A stretch of 64,000 nucleotides of DNA from Candidatus Thiothrix putei (GCA_029972225.1 CP124756.1:1966001-2030000); one strand, 5' to 3'. Positions 47,913 through 57,094 are shown, numbered from the stretch's first letter. Numbers and translations: made by a program. Notes: generated by a model not told the origin, from the sequence alone.

Positions 47913-48806
47913 ATGCATTACCCCACCATCGAAGACTTCATCGGCAATACCCCGCTAGTACGTTTGCAACGCTTACCGGGTCAAACTACCAACACCATTC
48001 TGGTGAAACTGGAAGGCAATAACCCCGCCGGTTCAGTCAAAGATCGTCCTGCACTTTCGATGATCCAGCGAGCGGAAGCGCGTGGTGACATCAAGCCGGG
48101 CGACACCTTGATCGAAGCCACCAGCGGCAATACTGGCATTGCGCTGGCGATGGCTGCCGCGATCAAAGGCTACAAAATGGTGCTGATCATGCCCGAAACC
48201 ATGAGTGCCGAACGCCGCGCTTCCATGAAAGCCTACGGCGCGGAATTGATCCTCGTCAGCAAAGAGGCGAGCATGGAGGGGGCGCGTGACCTTGCCATGC
48301 AAATGGATCGTGACGGCAAAGGTAAGTTGCTGAATCAATTTGCCAATGAAGACAATCCGCTGGCGCATTTCCATTCCACCGGCCCTGAGATCTGGCGCGA
48401 TACCCATGGGCAAGTGACGCATTTTGTCAGCAGCATGGGGACGACCGGAACGATTATGGGCACAGGGCGTTTCCTCAAATCCAAGAATCCTGATGTGCAA
48501 ATCGTGGGCGTGCAACCGGCGACGCAAACCGACCAGATTCCAGGCATCCGTCGTTGGACACCGGAGTATTTGCCGGAAATTTTCCACCGCGATGAAGTTG
48601 ACCGCGAAATGGATATGAGTCAGCCGGAGGCGGAAGACACCATGCGGCGCTTGGCGTCGGAAGAGGGAATTTTCTGCGGGGTATCGTCGGGTGGGGCAGT
48701 GGCTGCGGCGTTGCGTTTGTCCAAGGAAGTCGAGAATGCCACCATCGTGGCGATTATTTGTGATCGGGGCGACCGTTACATTTCCACTGGCGTGTTTCCG
48801 GCATAG
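47913..48806 (+). CDS. cysM: Cysteine synthase B
   Basis: A 297-residue PLP enzyme that makes cysteine from O-acetylserine and sulfide or thiosulfate. The PLP lysine is in NPAGSVKDRPAL. The phosphate-binding loop is TSGNTGIALA, and GTTGTIMGTGRFLK and FCGVSSGGAVAAAL are conserved. Length and sequence fit CysM rather than CysK. It ends only six bases before the Wadjet operon, but is probably a housekeeping neighbour rather than part of the system. Confidence 0.95.
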   Translation: MHYPTIEDFIGNTPLVRLQRLPGQTTNTILVKLEGNNPAGSVKDRPALSMIQRAEARGDIKPGDTLIEATSGNTGIALAMAAAIKGYKMVLIMPETMSAERRASMKAYGAELILVSKEASMEGARDLAMQMDRDGKGKLLNQFANEDNPLAHFHSTGPEIWRDTHGQVTHFVSSMGTTGTIMGTGRFLKSKNPDVQIVGVQPATQTDQIPGIRRWTPEYLPEIFHRDEVDREMDMSQPEAEDTMRRLASEEGIFCGVSSGGAVAAALRLSKEVENATIVAIICDRGDRYISTGVFPA

Positions 48807-48812
48807 GCACTG

Positions 48813-50252
48813 ATGGATTATTCAACCCTCGATTACCTGCGCAAGCACGACACCACTTGGCGTTTGCTGACCGCCAGCCATGCGCCGCTGATCGTCAGTT
48901 TCTTGTACGCCACCTTTATCAAGCCCAACGAACGTTCCTTGCCGTTTGATCAGGTGAGTACCCAACTGGACGACTACCTGTTCCACCTGCGCGACCGCGA
49001 AGGGGAGGGTGCATTTCCCAAAACCGCCCGCCAATACCTCGACGACTGGGCAAATGGCACTAGCCCCTACCTGCGCAAATATTACGTGCAAGGCCGCGAC
49101 ATCCCGCAACTGGATTTGACTCCGGGGGCGGAAAAAGCAGTGGAATGGCTGCAAGGCTTGCAACCACGCCAGTTCGTCGGCACCGAATCGCGCCTGATGA
49201 CCCTCTATCGCCTGTTACAGGAAATCGTGCAGGAAGCTGAGCAAGACCCCGCCGTTAAAATCGCCGAGTTGGAAAGACAAAAAGCGGAGCTGGAACGCCA
49301 GATTACCCGCATCCGTTCCGGCTTGGTGGAGGCGGCTGACCCGACCCGCATCAAGGAACGTTGGTTTGAAGCCGAAGACACAGCGCGTAAATTGCTGGCC
49401 GATTTCCGCCAAGTCGAATACAACTTTCGCACCCTCGATCAGGAAGTGCGCGAACTGATTGCCACCAGTGACAAACGCAAGGGCGAGTTGCTGGACGAGA
49501 TTTTCGAGCAACAAGACTACATTCGCGATTCCGAACAGGGGCGCAGTTTCAATGCCTTCTGGGAATTCCTGATGTCGCCGCAACGCCAGCAAGCACTGGA
49601 AAACATGACCACCGCAGCCTTGCAGCAAGAGGCTTTGCGTGAAGTCGATGACCGCCAGTTTTTGCCGCGCATTGGCTATTTCCTGCTGGAAGCGGGCGAA
49701 AAAGTGTTTCGCACCAACGCGCAATTGGCAGAACAATTACGCAAATACTTGGCGGATCAGGCGTGGATGGAGGACAAACGCATCCTGCAATTGATTCGGG
49801 GCATTGAAAAGTCCGCCGTGGCAATGCGTAATTCCCCGCCGGAGACGACTATTTTTCGCCAGGTTGCTACCCTTGATCAGCCGCGTTTGGCAATTGATTT
49901 GGTGATGGAACGCAGCCTGTTCGAGCCAAAAACCAAGATCGCACTGGCAGCGGTGAGGCTGGAAGAAGCCGATGAATCCGTCGATGTGCAAGCACTTTAC
50001 AACCAACATTGGGTGGATGAAGCCCGTTTGCGCGGCAATATCCGCCGCCTGTTGCACGAGTATTCGCAGGTCAGTTTGGCGGAAGTGTTGCAACAATACC
50101 CGCTGCAACAGGGCTTGGCGGAACTGGTTGCCTACCTGAACCTTGCCAGCAAGGATGCCAAAGCGGCGGTGGATGAGTCCGTCGAAGAGGTGCTGCCGTT
50201 GGGTGATGCAGGGCGCACGGTGCGCTTGCCGCGCATCCTGTTTACCCGCTGA
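48813..50252 (+). CDS. jetA: Wadjet JetA (DUF3375, MukF-like kleisin)
   Basis: A 479-residue protein matching the DUF3375/JetA family. It starts with a winged-helix region (MDYSTLDYLRKHDTTWRLLTASHAPLIVSFLYATF). A long helical middle includes VKIAELERQKAELERQITRIRSG and the NLDQEVRELI-type coiled region. The C-terminal kleisin part ends VEEVLPLGDAGRTVRLPRILFTR. In Wadjet, JetA and JetB regulate the SMC-like JetC motor that extrudes loops and identifies small circular DNA. It begins six bases after cysM and is followed by a 58-bp gap and an extra gene before jetB. Confidence 0.9.
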   Translation: MDYSTLDYLRKHDTTWRLLTASHAPLIVSFLYATFIKPNERSLPFDQVSTQLDDYLFHLRDREGEGAFPKTARQYLDDWANGTSPYLRKYYVQGRDIPQLDLTPGAEKAVEWLQGLQPRQFVGTESRLMTLYRLLQEIVQEAEQDPAVKIAELERQKAELERQITRIRSGLVEAADPTRIKERWFEAEDTARKLLADFRQVEYNFRTLDQEVRELIATSDKRKGELLDEIFEQQDYIRDSEQGRSFNAFWEFLMSPQRQQALENMTTAALQQEALREVDDRQFLPRIGYFLLEAGEKVFRTNAQLAEQLRKYLADQAWMEDKRILQLIRGIEKSAVAMRNSPPETTIFRQVATLDQPRLAIDLVMERSLFEPKTKIALAAVRLEEADESVDVQALYNQHWVDEARLRGNIRRLLHEYSQVSLAEVLQQYPLQQGLAELVAYLNLASKDAKAAVDESVEEVLPLGDAGRTVRLPRILFTR

Positions 50253-50310
50253 TTTATGCCATAATCAGGCGATACTGAACGTTTGCAACGGATAACGCCC
50301 CGGAGTTTCT

Positions 50311-51498
50311 ATGTTGACCCAAAAAGAACTGCTCAAACTGCTGGCTGATATGGAGTCCGACCGTGTGGAACGCACCGTTTCCACCAACAAAACCGACAAG
50401 TTTTCCCAAGCAGTGTGTGCATTTGCCAACGATTTGCCCAATCACCGTGAGCCGGGTTATCTGTTGATCGGAGTGGATGACAAAACGGGTAAGCCTGTTG
50501 GTTTGCAAGTGACGGACGAATTGTTACTGAATTTGGCGGCTTTGCGTTCGGATGGCAATATTCAGCCGTTGCCGGTGTTGGTGGTCAGCAAGTTCAGCTT
50601 GCCGGAAGGGGACGTGGCAGTGGTGGAAGTTCAGCCCTCCAATCTGCCGCCTGTGCGTTACAAAGGGCAGGTATGGATTCGGGTCGGCCCGCGCAAGGCT
50701 ATCGCCAACGAACAAGAAGAACGTTTGTTGAGTGAACGCCGGACGTCCCGCGCCCATACGTATGATGCCTTACCCATGATCGGGGTGGGGATTGAAGAAC
50801 TCTCGCTGCCGTTATTTAGCGCATACCGTCAGGAGGTGGTGGATGCCGAAGTGATTGCGGCAAACCATCGTACCCATAAAGAACAGCTTGCGTCACTGCG
50901 CTTCTATGACTTGCAGTATGATTGTTGCACGGCGGGTGGTTTGCTGTTATTTGGCAAACGACCTCGGTATTACTTTCCCGGTGCTTATATCCAATACCTG
51001 CGTTTGCCGGGTGAGGGTTTGACCGATTTGCCAACGGATCAAGCTGAAATCGCTGGGGATTTGCTGAGCGTATTGCGTGAACTGGATACCCGCATCAAGA
51101 GTAATATCCAGTCAACTTTGCATTCGGTATCAGTGTTGCGCGAGCGTTTGTTGCCCGATTATCCCGAAGTGGCCGTGCGTGAATTGTTGCTCAATGCCGT
51201 TATGCACCGTGATTACCAGTCAACTACACCGATTCGTTTTTATTGGTATAGCGACCATATTGAAATACAGAGTGCGGGCGGACTTTATGGCAGCGTTACC
51301 AAAGATACACTGACCCGCCGTAGTAGTTACCGTAATCCGGTGATTGCCGAAGCCATGAAAGCACTGGGTTATGTCAACCGTTTTGGTTATGGCATCCAGC
51401 GGGCGCAAGCTGTGCTGCAACAAAACGGCAACCCTCCGGCTGAATTCGATATTGATGAACACGTATTCCATGTAACCCTGCGGAAGCGGCCTGAATGA
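50311..51498 (+). CDS. AlbA_2/Schlafen-type ATP-binding protein within the jet operon
   Basis: A 395-residue protein. The N-terminal AlbA_2 (Schlafen) domain covers about residues 15-130 (ESDRVERTVSTNKTDKF, PGYLLIGVDDKTGKPVGL, RYKGQVWIRVGPRKAIA). The C-terminal half resembles the HATPase-like module of COG2865 proteins (VRELLLNAVMHRDYQ, YSDHIEIQSAGGLYG, RNPVIAEAMKALGYVNRFGYGIQRA). Such proteins are called transcriptional regulators or nuclease-like Schlafen proteins; their activity is unsettled. Its stop overlaps the jetB start (ATGA), so it is translationally coupled to Wadjet. A possible extended -10 (TGCCATAAT, 50257-50265) lies upstream. It could regulate, license or add a second effector to the jet operon. 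Confidence 0.85.
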   Translation: MLTQKELLKLLADMESDRVERTVSTNKTDKFSQAVCAFANDLPNHREPGYLLIGVDDKTGKPVGLQVTDELLLNLAALRSDGNIQPLPVLVVSKFSLPEGDVAVVEVQPSNLPPVRYKGQVWIRVGPRKAIANEQEERLLSERRTSRAHTYDALPMIGVGIEELSLPLFSAYRQEVVDAEVIAANHRTHKEQLASLRFYDLQYDCCTAGGLLLFGKRPRYYFPGAYIQYLRLPGEGLTDLPTDQAEIAGDLLSVLRELDTRIKSNIQSTLHSVSVLRERLLPDYPEVAVRELLLNAVMHRDYQSTTPIRFYWYSDHIEIQSAGGLYGSVTKDTLTRRSSYRNPVIAEAMKALGYVNRFGYGIQRAQAVLQQNGNPPAEFDIDEHVFHVTLRKRPE

Positions 51499-52094
51499 CC
51501 ACTGATACCCAAACCCCCAACCTTGCCCCCGTCCTGATTCAGCTTTTCAAAAGCGTGGTCTACGCCGACCAACACCCGCGTCTGTGGCAAGCCCTGCTGG
51601 AATTGCAAGCCGCCGTGCGCGATTACATCCGCATCCTCGGCCTGACCCTGTACCTTGACGAAGCCGAAGGCTACGCTTTCCTGCGCCAGCAAGACACCGA
51701 AACCGACGACGAAGACAGCCCCGATACCCCGCGTCTGATCGCCAAACGCACTCTGACTTACCCCGTCAGCCTGTTGCTGGCTCTGCTGCGTAAACGCCTT
51801 GCCGAACAGGATGCCACGGGTGGCGACAGCCGCGTGGTACTAGAACGCACCCAAGTTGTCGAAATGATGCGCGTGTTCATGCCCGAACACAGCAACGAAG
51901 CCAAAACGATCGACCAGATCAACATTGCCATCAACAAAGTGATCGAATACGGCTTTTTGCGCACCCTCAAACAGCAGGACGACATGCTTGAAATCCGCCG
52001 TATCCTCAAAGCCTTCGTCGATGCGCAATGGCTGGGCGAACTGGACACTAAACTCAAAACCTACCAGCAATACGCGAGTGCCACGGATGAATGA
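51495..52094 (+). CDS. jetB: Wadjet JetB (DUF4194, MukE-like)
   Basis: A 199-residue acidic protein of the DUF4194 family. Winged-helix features are in LYADQHPRLWQALLELQAAVRDYIRILGL, and YPVSLLLALLRKRLAEQD plus DMLEIRRILKAFVDAQWL are typical. JetB is the MukE-like partner that binds the JetA kleisin and DNA under the JetC heads. The start overlaps the upstream AlbA_2 gene and the end overlaps jetC by eight bases, so all three are made together. Confidence 0.9.
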   Translation: MTTDTQTPNLAPVLIQLFKSVVYADQHPRLWQALLELQAAVRDYIRILGLTLYLDEAEGYAFLRQQDTETDDEDSPDTPRLIAKRTLTYPVSLLLALLRKRLAEQDATGGDSRVVLERTQVVEMMRVFMPEHSNEAKTIDQINIAINKVIEYGFLRTLKQQDDMLEIRRILKAFVDAQWLGELDTKLKTYQQYASATDE

Positions 52095-55000
52095 CCCGCA
52101 ACCTCTTTCCCTCGATTTCGCCAGCGACGACACCCAAACCGGCTTCCGCCTCCACCACCTCGAAGTCTACAACTGGGGAACCTTCGACCAGCACGTCTGG
52201 AAAATTGCCCCGCAAGGCCACAACGCGCTGCTGACCGGCGACATCGGTTCCGGTAAATCCACGCTGGTGGATGCAATCACCACCCTGCTCGTCCCCACCC
52301 AACGCATCACCTACAACAAAGCAGCGGGCGCGGAAGGCAAGGAACGTTCCCTCGGCTCTTACGTGCGCGGCGAATACAAAAGCGAAAAAAACGAACTGGG
52401 GCAGGGCGCAAAAGCCGTTGCCCTGCGCGATGAAAAACACTACAGCGTGTTGCTCGGCTGGTTCTACAACCCCGGCTTTGCCCAAGGCATGACGCTGGCG
52501 CAAGTGTTCTGGCTCAAGGAAGGCAGCCGTCAGCCTGAACGCTTTTACGTCACCGCCGAGAACCTGCTGACCATCCGCGAACACTTCGCCAACTTCGGCA
52601 ATGACATCAGCGCACTACGCAAACGCTTGGCGAAACTGCCCGGCGTGGCGGTCATCGACACCTTCAAGGAATACGCTGCCCGCTTTCGGCGCTATTTCGG
52701 CATCCAGTCCGAACAGGCACTCGACCTGTTTTACCAAACCGTGTCGATGAAATCGGTCGGCAATTTGACCGATTTTGTGCGTACCCACATGCTCGAAGAC
52801 ACGGGCGTAGAACAGCAAATCCACAGCCTGTGCCGCGATTTCGACAACCTCAACCGCCTGCACGAAGCGGTATTGAAAGCACGGCGGCAAATCAGCCTGT
52901 TGCAACCGCTGGATAGCAACCTTGCCGATTACACCCAGCTCAGCAGCAGCATCCACGCCCTGCGAGCCGCCCGCGAAGCCTTGGGCTGCTGGTTTGCCGT
53001 TCAGGAAGTGGGTTTGCTCACTGAACGCCTGCAAAACCTGCGCCACGATGCCGAACGCCTCAGCCATCGGCGCACCCAGCTTGAAACCAGCATCCAGACC
53101 TTGCGCACCCAAGAGGACGATTTGCACCGCAGCATCGAAGACCAAGGCGGACGACGCTTGCGTGAACTCGAAAAAGAAATGGCGACGCTGGAAAAAGACC
53201 GTACCCGCTGCCAACGCCAGTACGACCACTGGCAGACCAATATCACCCAACTCGGTTTGACGGCTGAGTTGAGTGAAGACAACTTCTACCACAACCGCCA
53301 GCGCGTCGAAGTGCTGGAGGCTGACATCCAGCAACAAGAACGGGTGTCACAGGCAGAATACGATGATTACGCCATTCGTCTGCACCTGCAACGTGGTCAG
53401 CAGCAACAGTTGCAGGCTGATATTGACTCGCTGCGCCAACGCAAGAGCAATATCCCACGCCAAAACCTCGCCATGCGCCAGACCATGCTGGAAGTGCTGA
53501 ACCTGCCGGAAGAAGACTTGCCGTTTGCGGGCGAATTGCTGCAAGTGGACGAAACCGAACGGCTGTGGGAAGGTGCTGCCGAGCGCGTCTTGCACAATTT
53601 CGGCTTGAGCCTGTTAGTGCCGGAACGCCATTACGAGCGCGTCAGCCACTACGTCGAACAGACCCATTTGCACGGGCGGCTGGTGTATTACCGTGTGCAA
53701 ACCCCCAGCACCTCGCGCCGTGGCGAACTCGACCCGCAATCGCTGGTACGCAAGCTGCGCATCAAGGCCGACAGCGAATTTTACCCTTGGCTGGAACACG
53801 CGCTGCACGAACGCTTTGACTACCATTGCGCCACCGACATGCAAGATTTCCGTCGTCACCACCAAGCCCTGAGCCAGAACGGACAGGTCAAAGGCGGTGG
53901 GCAACGCCACGAAAAAGACGACCGCCACAACTTGCACGACCGTTCCCGCTACGTGCTGGGCTGGAGCAACCGCGACAAATTGCAGGCACTGGAAGCGCAA
54001 GCCGAAGCCTTGATTCGGCAGATTCACCAAACGGCGGATGTGTTGTCACAAGTCGAACGCCAACGCCAAGGTTTGCGCCAACAGCAAAATGCGCTGCGTG
54101 ATGTGCAAAAGGTGCGCGATTTTAGCGAGATTGACTGGCACACCCCGGCACGCGCCATGCAGCAACTGCGTGAAGAACAGCAGCGCATCGAGAACAGTTC
54201 CGACATCCTGCAAAGCCTGCAAGCGCAATTGCAAACCAGCCGCCAGCAACGCGAAGAGGCCGACCGCAAGCACAGCGAGGTATTGCTGGAACAAGGCACG
54301 CTGAACAATAAAATCACCAATGCGGAAGATGAACAGGCACGCGCCACCGAACAAGCCGCCTTGCTGCCCGCAACCGCGTTGGCACAACACCACGGCTTGC
54401 TGGAACACTGGCGGCAACAAGTGTTGGGCGATACCGCGTTCAATTTACGCAGTCTGGGCAAGCAGCAAAGCGACATCCGCAGCGCGATGCAGGCGCACCT
54501 CGACAGCGATGAAGGCAAAAACCGGCGTTTGTCGCAGAAAATCGTCCAGCAAATGCAGGATTACAAGCGCGATTACCCCGCTGACACCAGCGAAGTGGAT
54601 GCCAGCCTCGAATCGGCGGGCGAATTCCAGCGCATGTTGGCGGTGCTGCAAAGCGAAGACCTGCCACGCCACGAACAGAAATTCAAGGCGATGCTGAATG
54701 AGCAGACCATTCAGGGCATTGTGATGCTGCAAAACCAGTTGGAAAAGGAACGTCGCGCCATCGACGACAAACTCGATGCGATCAACCGTTCCTTGCAGGG
54801 CATCGAATACAACGCGGGCACGTACATCCTGTTGTTGGCGACCCAGACGCAAGACGCAGAAATTCGTGATTTCCGGGCGGATTTGCGCCAGTGCCTGAGC
54901 CACAGCCTTGACGATGACGAGATGTACACCGAAACCCGTTTCCTGCAAGTCAAACACATTATTGACCGCCTCAACGGGCGCGAAGGCTTCAGCGAGCTTG

Positions 55001-55464
55001 ACCGCAAGTGGATGCGCAAAGTCAGCGATGTGCGCAACTGGTATGTGTTTTCGGCGAGTGAACGTTGGCGCGAAGACGATACCGAACGCGAGTTTTACAG
55101 CGATTCTGCCGGAAAATCGGGCGGGCAAAAGGAAAAGCTGGCGTATACGGTGCTGGCTTCCGCGCTGGCCTACCAGTTTGGGCTGGAATGGGGGCAGGTG
55201 CGTTCGCGCTCGTTCCGCTTCGTGGTGATTGATGAGGCATTTGGGCGCGGCTCGGACGAATCCACCCGCTACGGGCTGGAACTGTTCCGCAAGCTCAATT
55301 TGCAACTGCTGATCGTCACGCCGTTGCAGAAGATTCATGTGATTGAGGATTACATCAACTCGGTGCATTTCGTGCATAACGAAGCGGGGCAGAAATCGCT
55401 GGTAAGGAATTTGAGTATTGAGGAGTATCGGCGGGAGAAGGCTGGTAGGGTGGGAGGAGCGTAG
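52087..55464 (+). CDS. jetC: Wadjet JetC (SMC/MukB-like ATPase)
   Basis: An 1125-residue SMC-like ATPase. Walker A is GDIGSGKS (residues 51-58). Two long coiled-coil arms flank a hinge near the middle (about residues 500-640). The ABC signature is SGGQKEKLAYTVL from residue 1011, and Walker B is FVVIDEAFGRG (Asp1049, Glu1050). It forms the motor that reels in DNA. If the circle is small enough, loop extrusion completes and JetD cuts it. ATG 52087 (MNDPQPLSLDFASDD) is chosen over open sequence upstream that lies inside jetB. A terminator hairpin overlaps its stop codon. Confidence 0.93.
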   Translation: MNDPQPLSLDFASDDTQTGFRLHHLEVYNWGTFDQHVWKIAPQGHNALLTGDIGSGKSTLVDAITTLLVPTQRITYNKAAGAEGKERSLGSYVRGEYKSEKNELGQGAKAVALRDEKHYSVLLGWFYNPGFAQGMTLAQVFWLKEGSRQPERFYVTAENLLTIREHFANFGNDISALRKRLAKLPGVAVIDTFKEYAARFRRYFGIQSEQALDLFYQTVSMKSVGNLTDFVRTHMLEDTGVEQQIHSLCRDFDNLNRLHEAVLKARRQISLLQPLDSNLADYTQLSSSIHALRAAREALGCWFAVQEVGLLTERLQNLRHDAERLSHRRTQLETSIQTLRTQEDDLHRSIEDQGGRRLRELEKEMATLEKDRTRCQRQYDHWQTNITQLGLTAELSEDNFYHNRQRVEVLEADIQQQERVSQAEYDDYAIRLHLQRGQQQQLQADIDSLRQRKSNIPRQNLAMRQTMLEVLNLPEEDLPFAGELLQVDETERLWEGAAERVLHNFGLSLLVPERHYERVSHYVEQTHLHGRLVYYRVQTPSTSRRGELDPQSLVRKLRIKADSEFYPWLEHALHERFDYHCATDMQDFRRHHQALSQNGQVKGGGQRHEKDDRHNLHDRSRYVLGWSNRDKLQALEAQAEALIRQIHQTADVLSQVERQRQGLRQQQNALRDVQKVRDFSEIDWHTPARAMQQLREEQQRIENSSDILQSLQAQLQTSRQQREEADRKHSEVLLEQGTLNNKITNAEDEQARATEQAALLPATALAQHHGLLEHWRQQVLGDTAFNLRSLGKQQSDIRSAMQAHLDSDEGKNRRLSQKIVQQMQDYKRDYPADTSEVDASLESAGEFQRMLAVLQSEDLPRHEQKFKAMLNEQTIQGIVMLQNQLEKERRAIDDKLDAINRSLQGIEYNAGTYILLLATQTQDAEIRDFRADLRQCLSHSLDDDEMYTETRFLQVKHIIDRLNGREGFSELDRKWMRKVSDVRNWYVFSASERWREDDTEREFYSDSAGKSGGQKEKLAYTVLASALAYQFGLEWGQVRSRSFRFVVIDEAFGRGSDESTRYGLELFRKLNLQLLIVTPLQKIHVIEDYINSVHFVHNEAGQKSLVRNLSIEEYRREKAGRVGGA

Positions 55465-55485
55465 CTCCACCCGCCCTACGTTTTT
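55445..55485 (+). terminator. Rho-independent terminator at the end of jetC
   Basis: GTAGGG at 55445-55450 pairs with CCCTAC at 55474-55479, extended by an inner GGGAGGAGC/GCTCCACCC stem, and is followed by TTTTTCT. The hairpin includes the jetC stop codon. It probably ends the jetA-AlbA_2-jetB-jetC transcript and cuts off jetD, which lies 4.4 kb further on. Confidence 0.75.
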
Positions 55486-55722
55486 CTACCAGTAGTACTC
55501 GTGTGGTTTGTGGTTGCCGAGTGGGAATACCAAGGCATCGGCATCTGCGCCCCTTTTCACCGCATGGCACAAACGGTGGTTTTGCTGGCGGCGGGGGCGA
55601 GTCATATGCAAGCGCGTCCACCAGCTTGGTGTACTCATGGTGTGGTAACGGGGTTTGCCACGATACTGGGCTTTGATCTTGCCGTGGGCATCGCGGTCTT
55701 GGCTTTTGTTGCGTACAGACAT
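55486..55722 (-). CDS. Small conserved-looking hypothetical protein
   Basis: A 78-residue very basic protein beginning MSVRNKSQDRDAHGK and ending DALVFPLGNHKPHEYYW, with a histidine/arginine-rich centre (HMTRPRRQQNHRLCHAVKRG). The C-terminal NHKPHEYYW pattern seems familiar from small proteins near mobile or plasmid-borne genes, but I cannot name a function. ATG 55722 is preferred over one eight codons upstream. It points leftward into the jetC terminator. Its coding status is moderately supported. Confidence 0.5.
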   Translation of the reverse strand: MSVRNKSQDRDAHGKIKAQYRGKPRYHTMSTPSWWTRLHMTRPRRQQNHRLCHAVKRGADADALVFPLGNHKPHEYYW

Positions 55723-55829
55723 GCACGTTCTCCAAATGTTAAACATTCAGAAAATGTCAGCCTCGAAATACCAGTGTTTTAATAACAACATGCGGTTTAT
55801 CCTCAAGTTCAGATTTACGGGGGGGGTAA

Positions 55830-56240
55830 TCAACTGTTGGCGGTCAACACCCGAAACCCCGCCTGATCAAAATGCTTGTCAAACGCCAAGGCTGTGGTGA
55901 GCCTCATTTCACGCATGACAACGAATGACAGGCAATCGACCATGCCCCATTCTTTATCGCGGTAGCGTTGGTACAGATCAAAAGCGTCCTTGAACAGCAA
56001 GGGATTCATGTGAATCAGCGTCACATCCTCTGCTTCCTGAAAGTGCTGGATGATTTCGACAGCCTGTGTTTTGAAGCTGCGGGAAAGGGCGTTGCCTACT
56101 TCCAGCAGGACTGCATCGGTTGTTACCAGTGGATGCCCAACAAAATACGGTTCGAGTTGCAGGGCTTCATCGTGATGCTGGTCGTTGGCGTTGATGTACG
56201 CGAGTACGTAACCCGTATCGACAAACAAAGGTTCAACCAT
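55830..56240 (-). CDS. PIN-domain toxin (VapC-like), second module
   Basis: A 136-residue PIN ribonuclease. The acidic residues are Asp in LFVDTGYVLAYINAND, Glu in VLLEVGNALSRSF, Asp in EWGMVDCLSFVVMREM and Asp in TALAFDKHFDQAGF. ATG 56240 (MVEPLFVDTGY) is chosen; the antitoxin stop overlaps it by eight bases. It is a likely tRNA- or mRNA-cleaving toxin, one of three PIN-type toxins in this window. It lies between jetC and jetD on the opposite strand. Confidence 0.88.
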   Translation of the reverse strand: MVEPLFVDTGYVLAYINANDQHHDEALQLEPYFVGHPLVTTDAVLLEVGNALSRSFKTQAVEIIQHFQEAEDVTLIHMNPLLFKDAFDLYQRYRDKEWGMVDCLSFVVMREMRLTTALAFDKHFDQAGFRVLTANS

Positions 56241-56475
56241 GTGTTTGCCCCAGCACGTAAGCATCGTGGTTCTCGGACAAGTCGGGTGCTGCATGGATTT
56301 TTTCGATGGTACGCAGGCGTTCCAGTAGTGTTTTGGGTTTAGGCGTTGCTGGAGCTGCTTCGTTGGCAGGCAGCAAAATAACCCGCACGGATAAACCTTC
56401 CCACTGTTGACGGTACATTTCTGGTATCAACAACATGCCGCTGTGTGGGGTGGCATTGAATTCAATGGCTTGCAT
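56233..56475 (-). CDS. Antitoxin partner of the second PIN toxin
   Basis: An 80-residue small acidic/basic protein starting MQAIEFNATPHSGMLLIPEMYRQQWEGLSVRVILLP, which looks like a short beta-rich DNA-binding head (AbrB-like or similar). It is followed by a proline-rich linker (PATPKPKTLLERLRTIEK) that would wrap the toxin. The ribosome site AGGAG lies just before ATG 56475. Gene order (antitoxin first, 8-bp overlap) supports the pairing. The fold family is not certain. Confidence 0.75.
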   Translation of the reverse strand: MQAIEFNATPHSGMLLIPEMYRQQWEGLSVRVILLPANEAAPATPKPKTLLERLRTIEKIHAAPDLSENHDAYVLGQTHG

Positions 56476-56548
56476 GGTGTTCTCCTGTTTTTGCGTATAG
56501 TGGGATTCTAGCATGGAAAGCGTTGTGTCCTCACCCTCCGCTGGCTCT

Positions 56549-56638
56549 ACCTAACAACGTAGAGCTAACTGGTGCAGCGCGGCTTTATCGCGCAGCGTCC
56601 AGCGACTGAAAGGCGCGAGGCTGAGCGCCGGGTTAGCC
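56549..56638 (-). other. Possible attC-like recombination site after the GNAT gene
   Basis: Read on the minus strand, the segment starts GGCTAAC (its TAA is the GNAT stop codon) and ends GTTAGGT, which fits the GTTRRRY core of integron attC sites. Between them are GCGCTCAG near the start, a GC-rich self-complementary middle (CTGG with CCAG, CGCG arms) and TTAGCTCTACG near the end. Size (90 bp) and position at the 3' end of a small gene are right. The opening core has mismatches to RYYYAAC and the arm pairing is imperfect, so this is tentative. Confidence 0.3.
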
Positions 56639-57094
56639 ATAGCGTGCCACCATGGTTTGATAGTACATGCCATTAAACGTCTTCGGCGGCTCAGTAGCCG
56701 TGAAGCCGAGGCTTTCATACACGGGAACTGCAAACAGAGATGAACGAACCGTAAGCGAATTTCCCAACGCCCCTCTGCGTAAAGCGAAATGCCACAGTTG
56801 TTTGCCAATGCCAAGTTTTTGATAAGCAGGATGAACGAAAAAATATTTCACATGATTCTTATCGCTAACAGCGAGAACGCCAGCAAGTGTTTGTTCTTGA
56901 ACAGCCACCAGCCAAACCACTTGTTCAGACTTGAGTAGGTTTGCTATCTGATTGGGTTGTACGCTTTCTCTATACCATTCGGGGCATGGTTGTTCGGGCG
57001 TAAAGCAGCACGCGACAGAGGTTGAGTAAATTAACTCGGCAATATCGGAAGCATCAGCTTCCAGTGCTTGGCGTATTTCGGGGCTATTTTTCAT
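56633..57094 (-). CDS. GNAT-family N-acetyltransferase
   Basis: A 153-residue acetyltransferase. The core has VVWLVAVQEQTLAGVLAVSDKNHVKYFFVHPAYQKLGIGKQLWHFAL, with the acetyl-CoA loop in QKLGIGKQL, then VPVYESLGFTATEPP near the end. It would transfer an acetyl group from acetyl-CoA to an unknown amine; it is not an obvious antibiotic-resistance enzyme. GNAT genes are frequent in toxin-antitoxin pairs and integron cassettes. Here no DUF1778-type antitoxin is next to it, and its stop codon lies in an attC-like motif. Confidence 0.88.
   Translation of the reverse strand: MKNSPEIRQALEADASDIAELIYSTSVACCFTPEQPCPEWYRESVQPNQIANLLKSEQVVWLVAVQEQTLAGVLAVSDKNHVKYFFVHPAYQKLGIGKQLWHFALRRGALGNSLTVRSSLFAVPVYESLGFTATEPPKTFNGMYYQTMVARYG

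Noticed and set aside
54445..55470. A 341-codon open frame antisense to jetC.
   Set aside because: It mirrors the strongly conserved SMC head domain of JetC. Such long antisense frames arise from GC-biased codon use, and no domain is visible.
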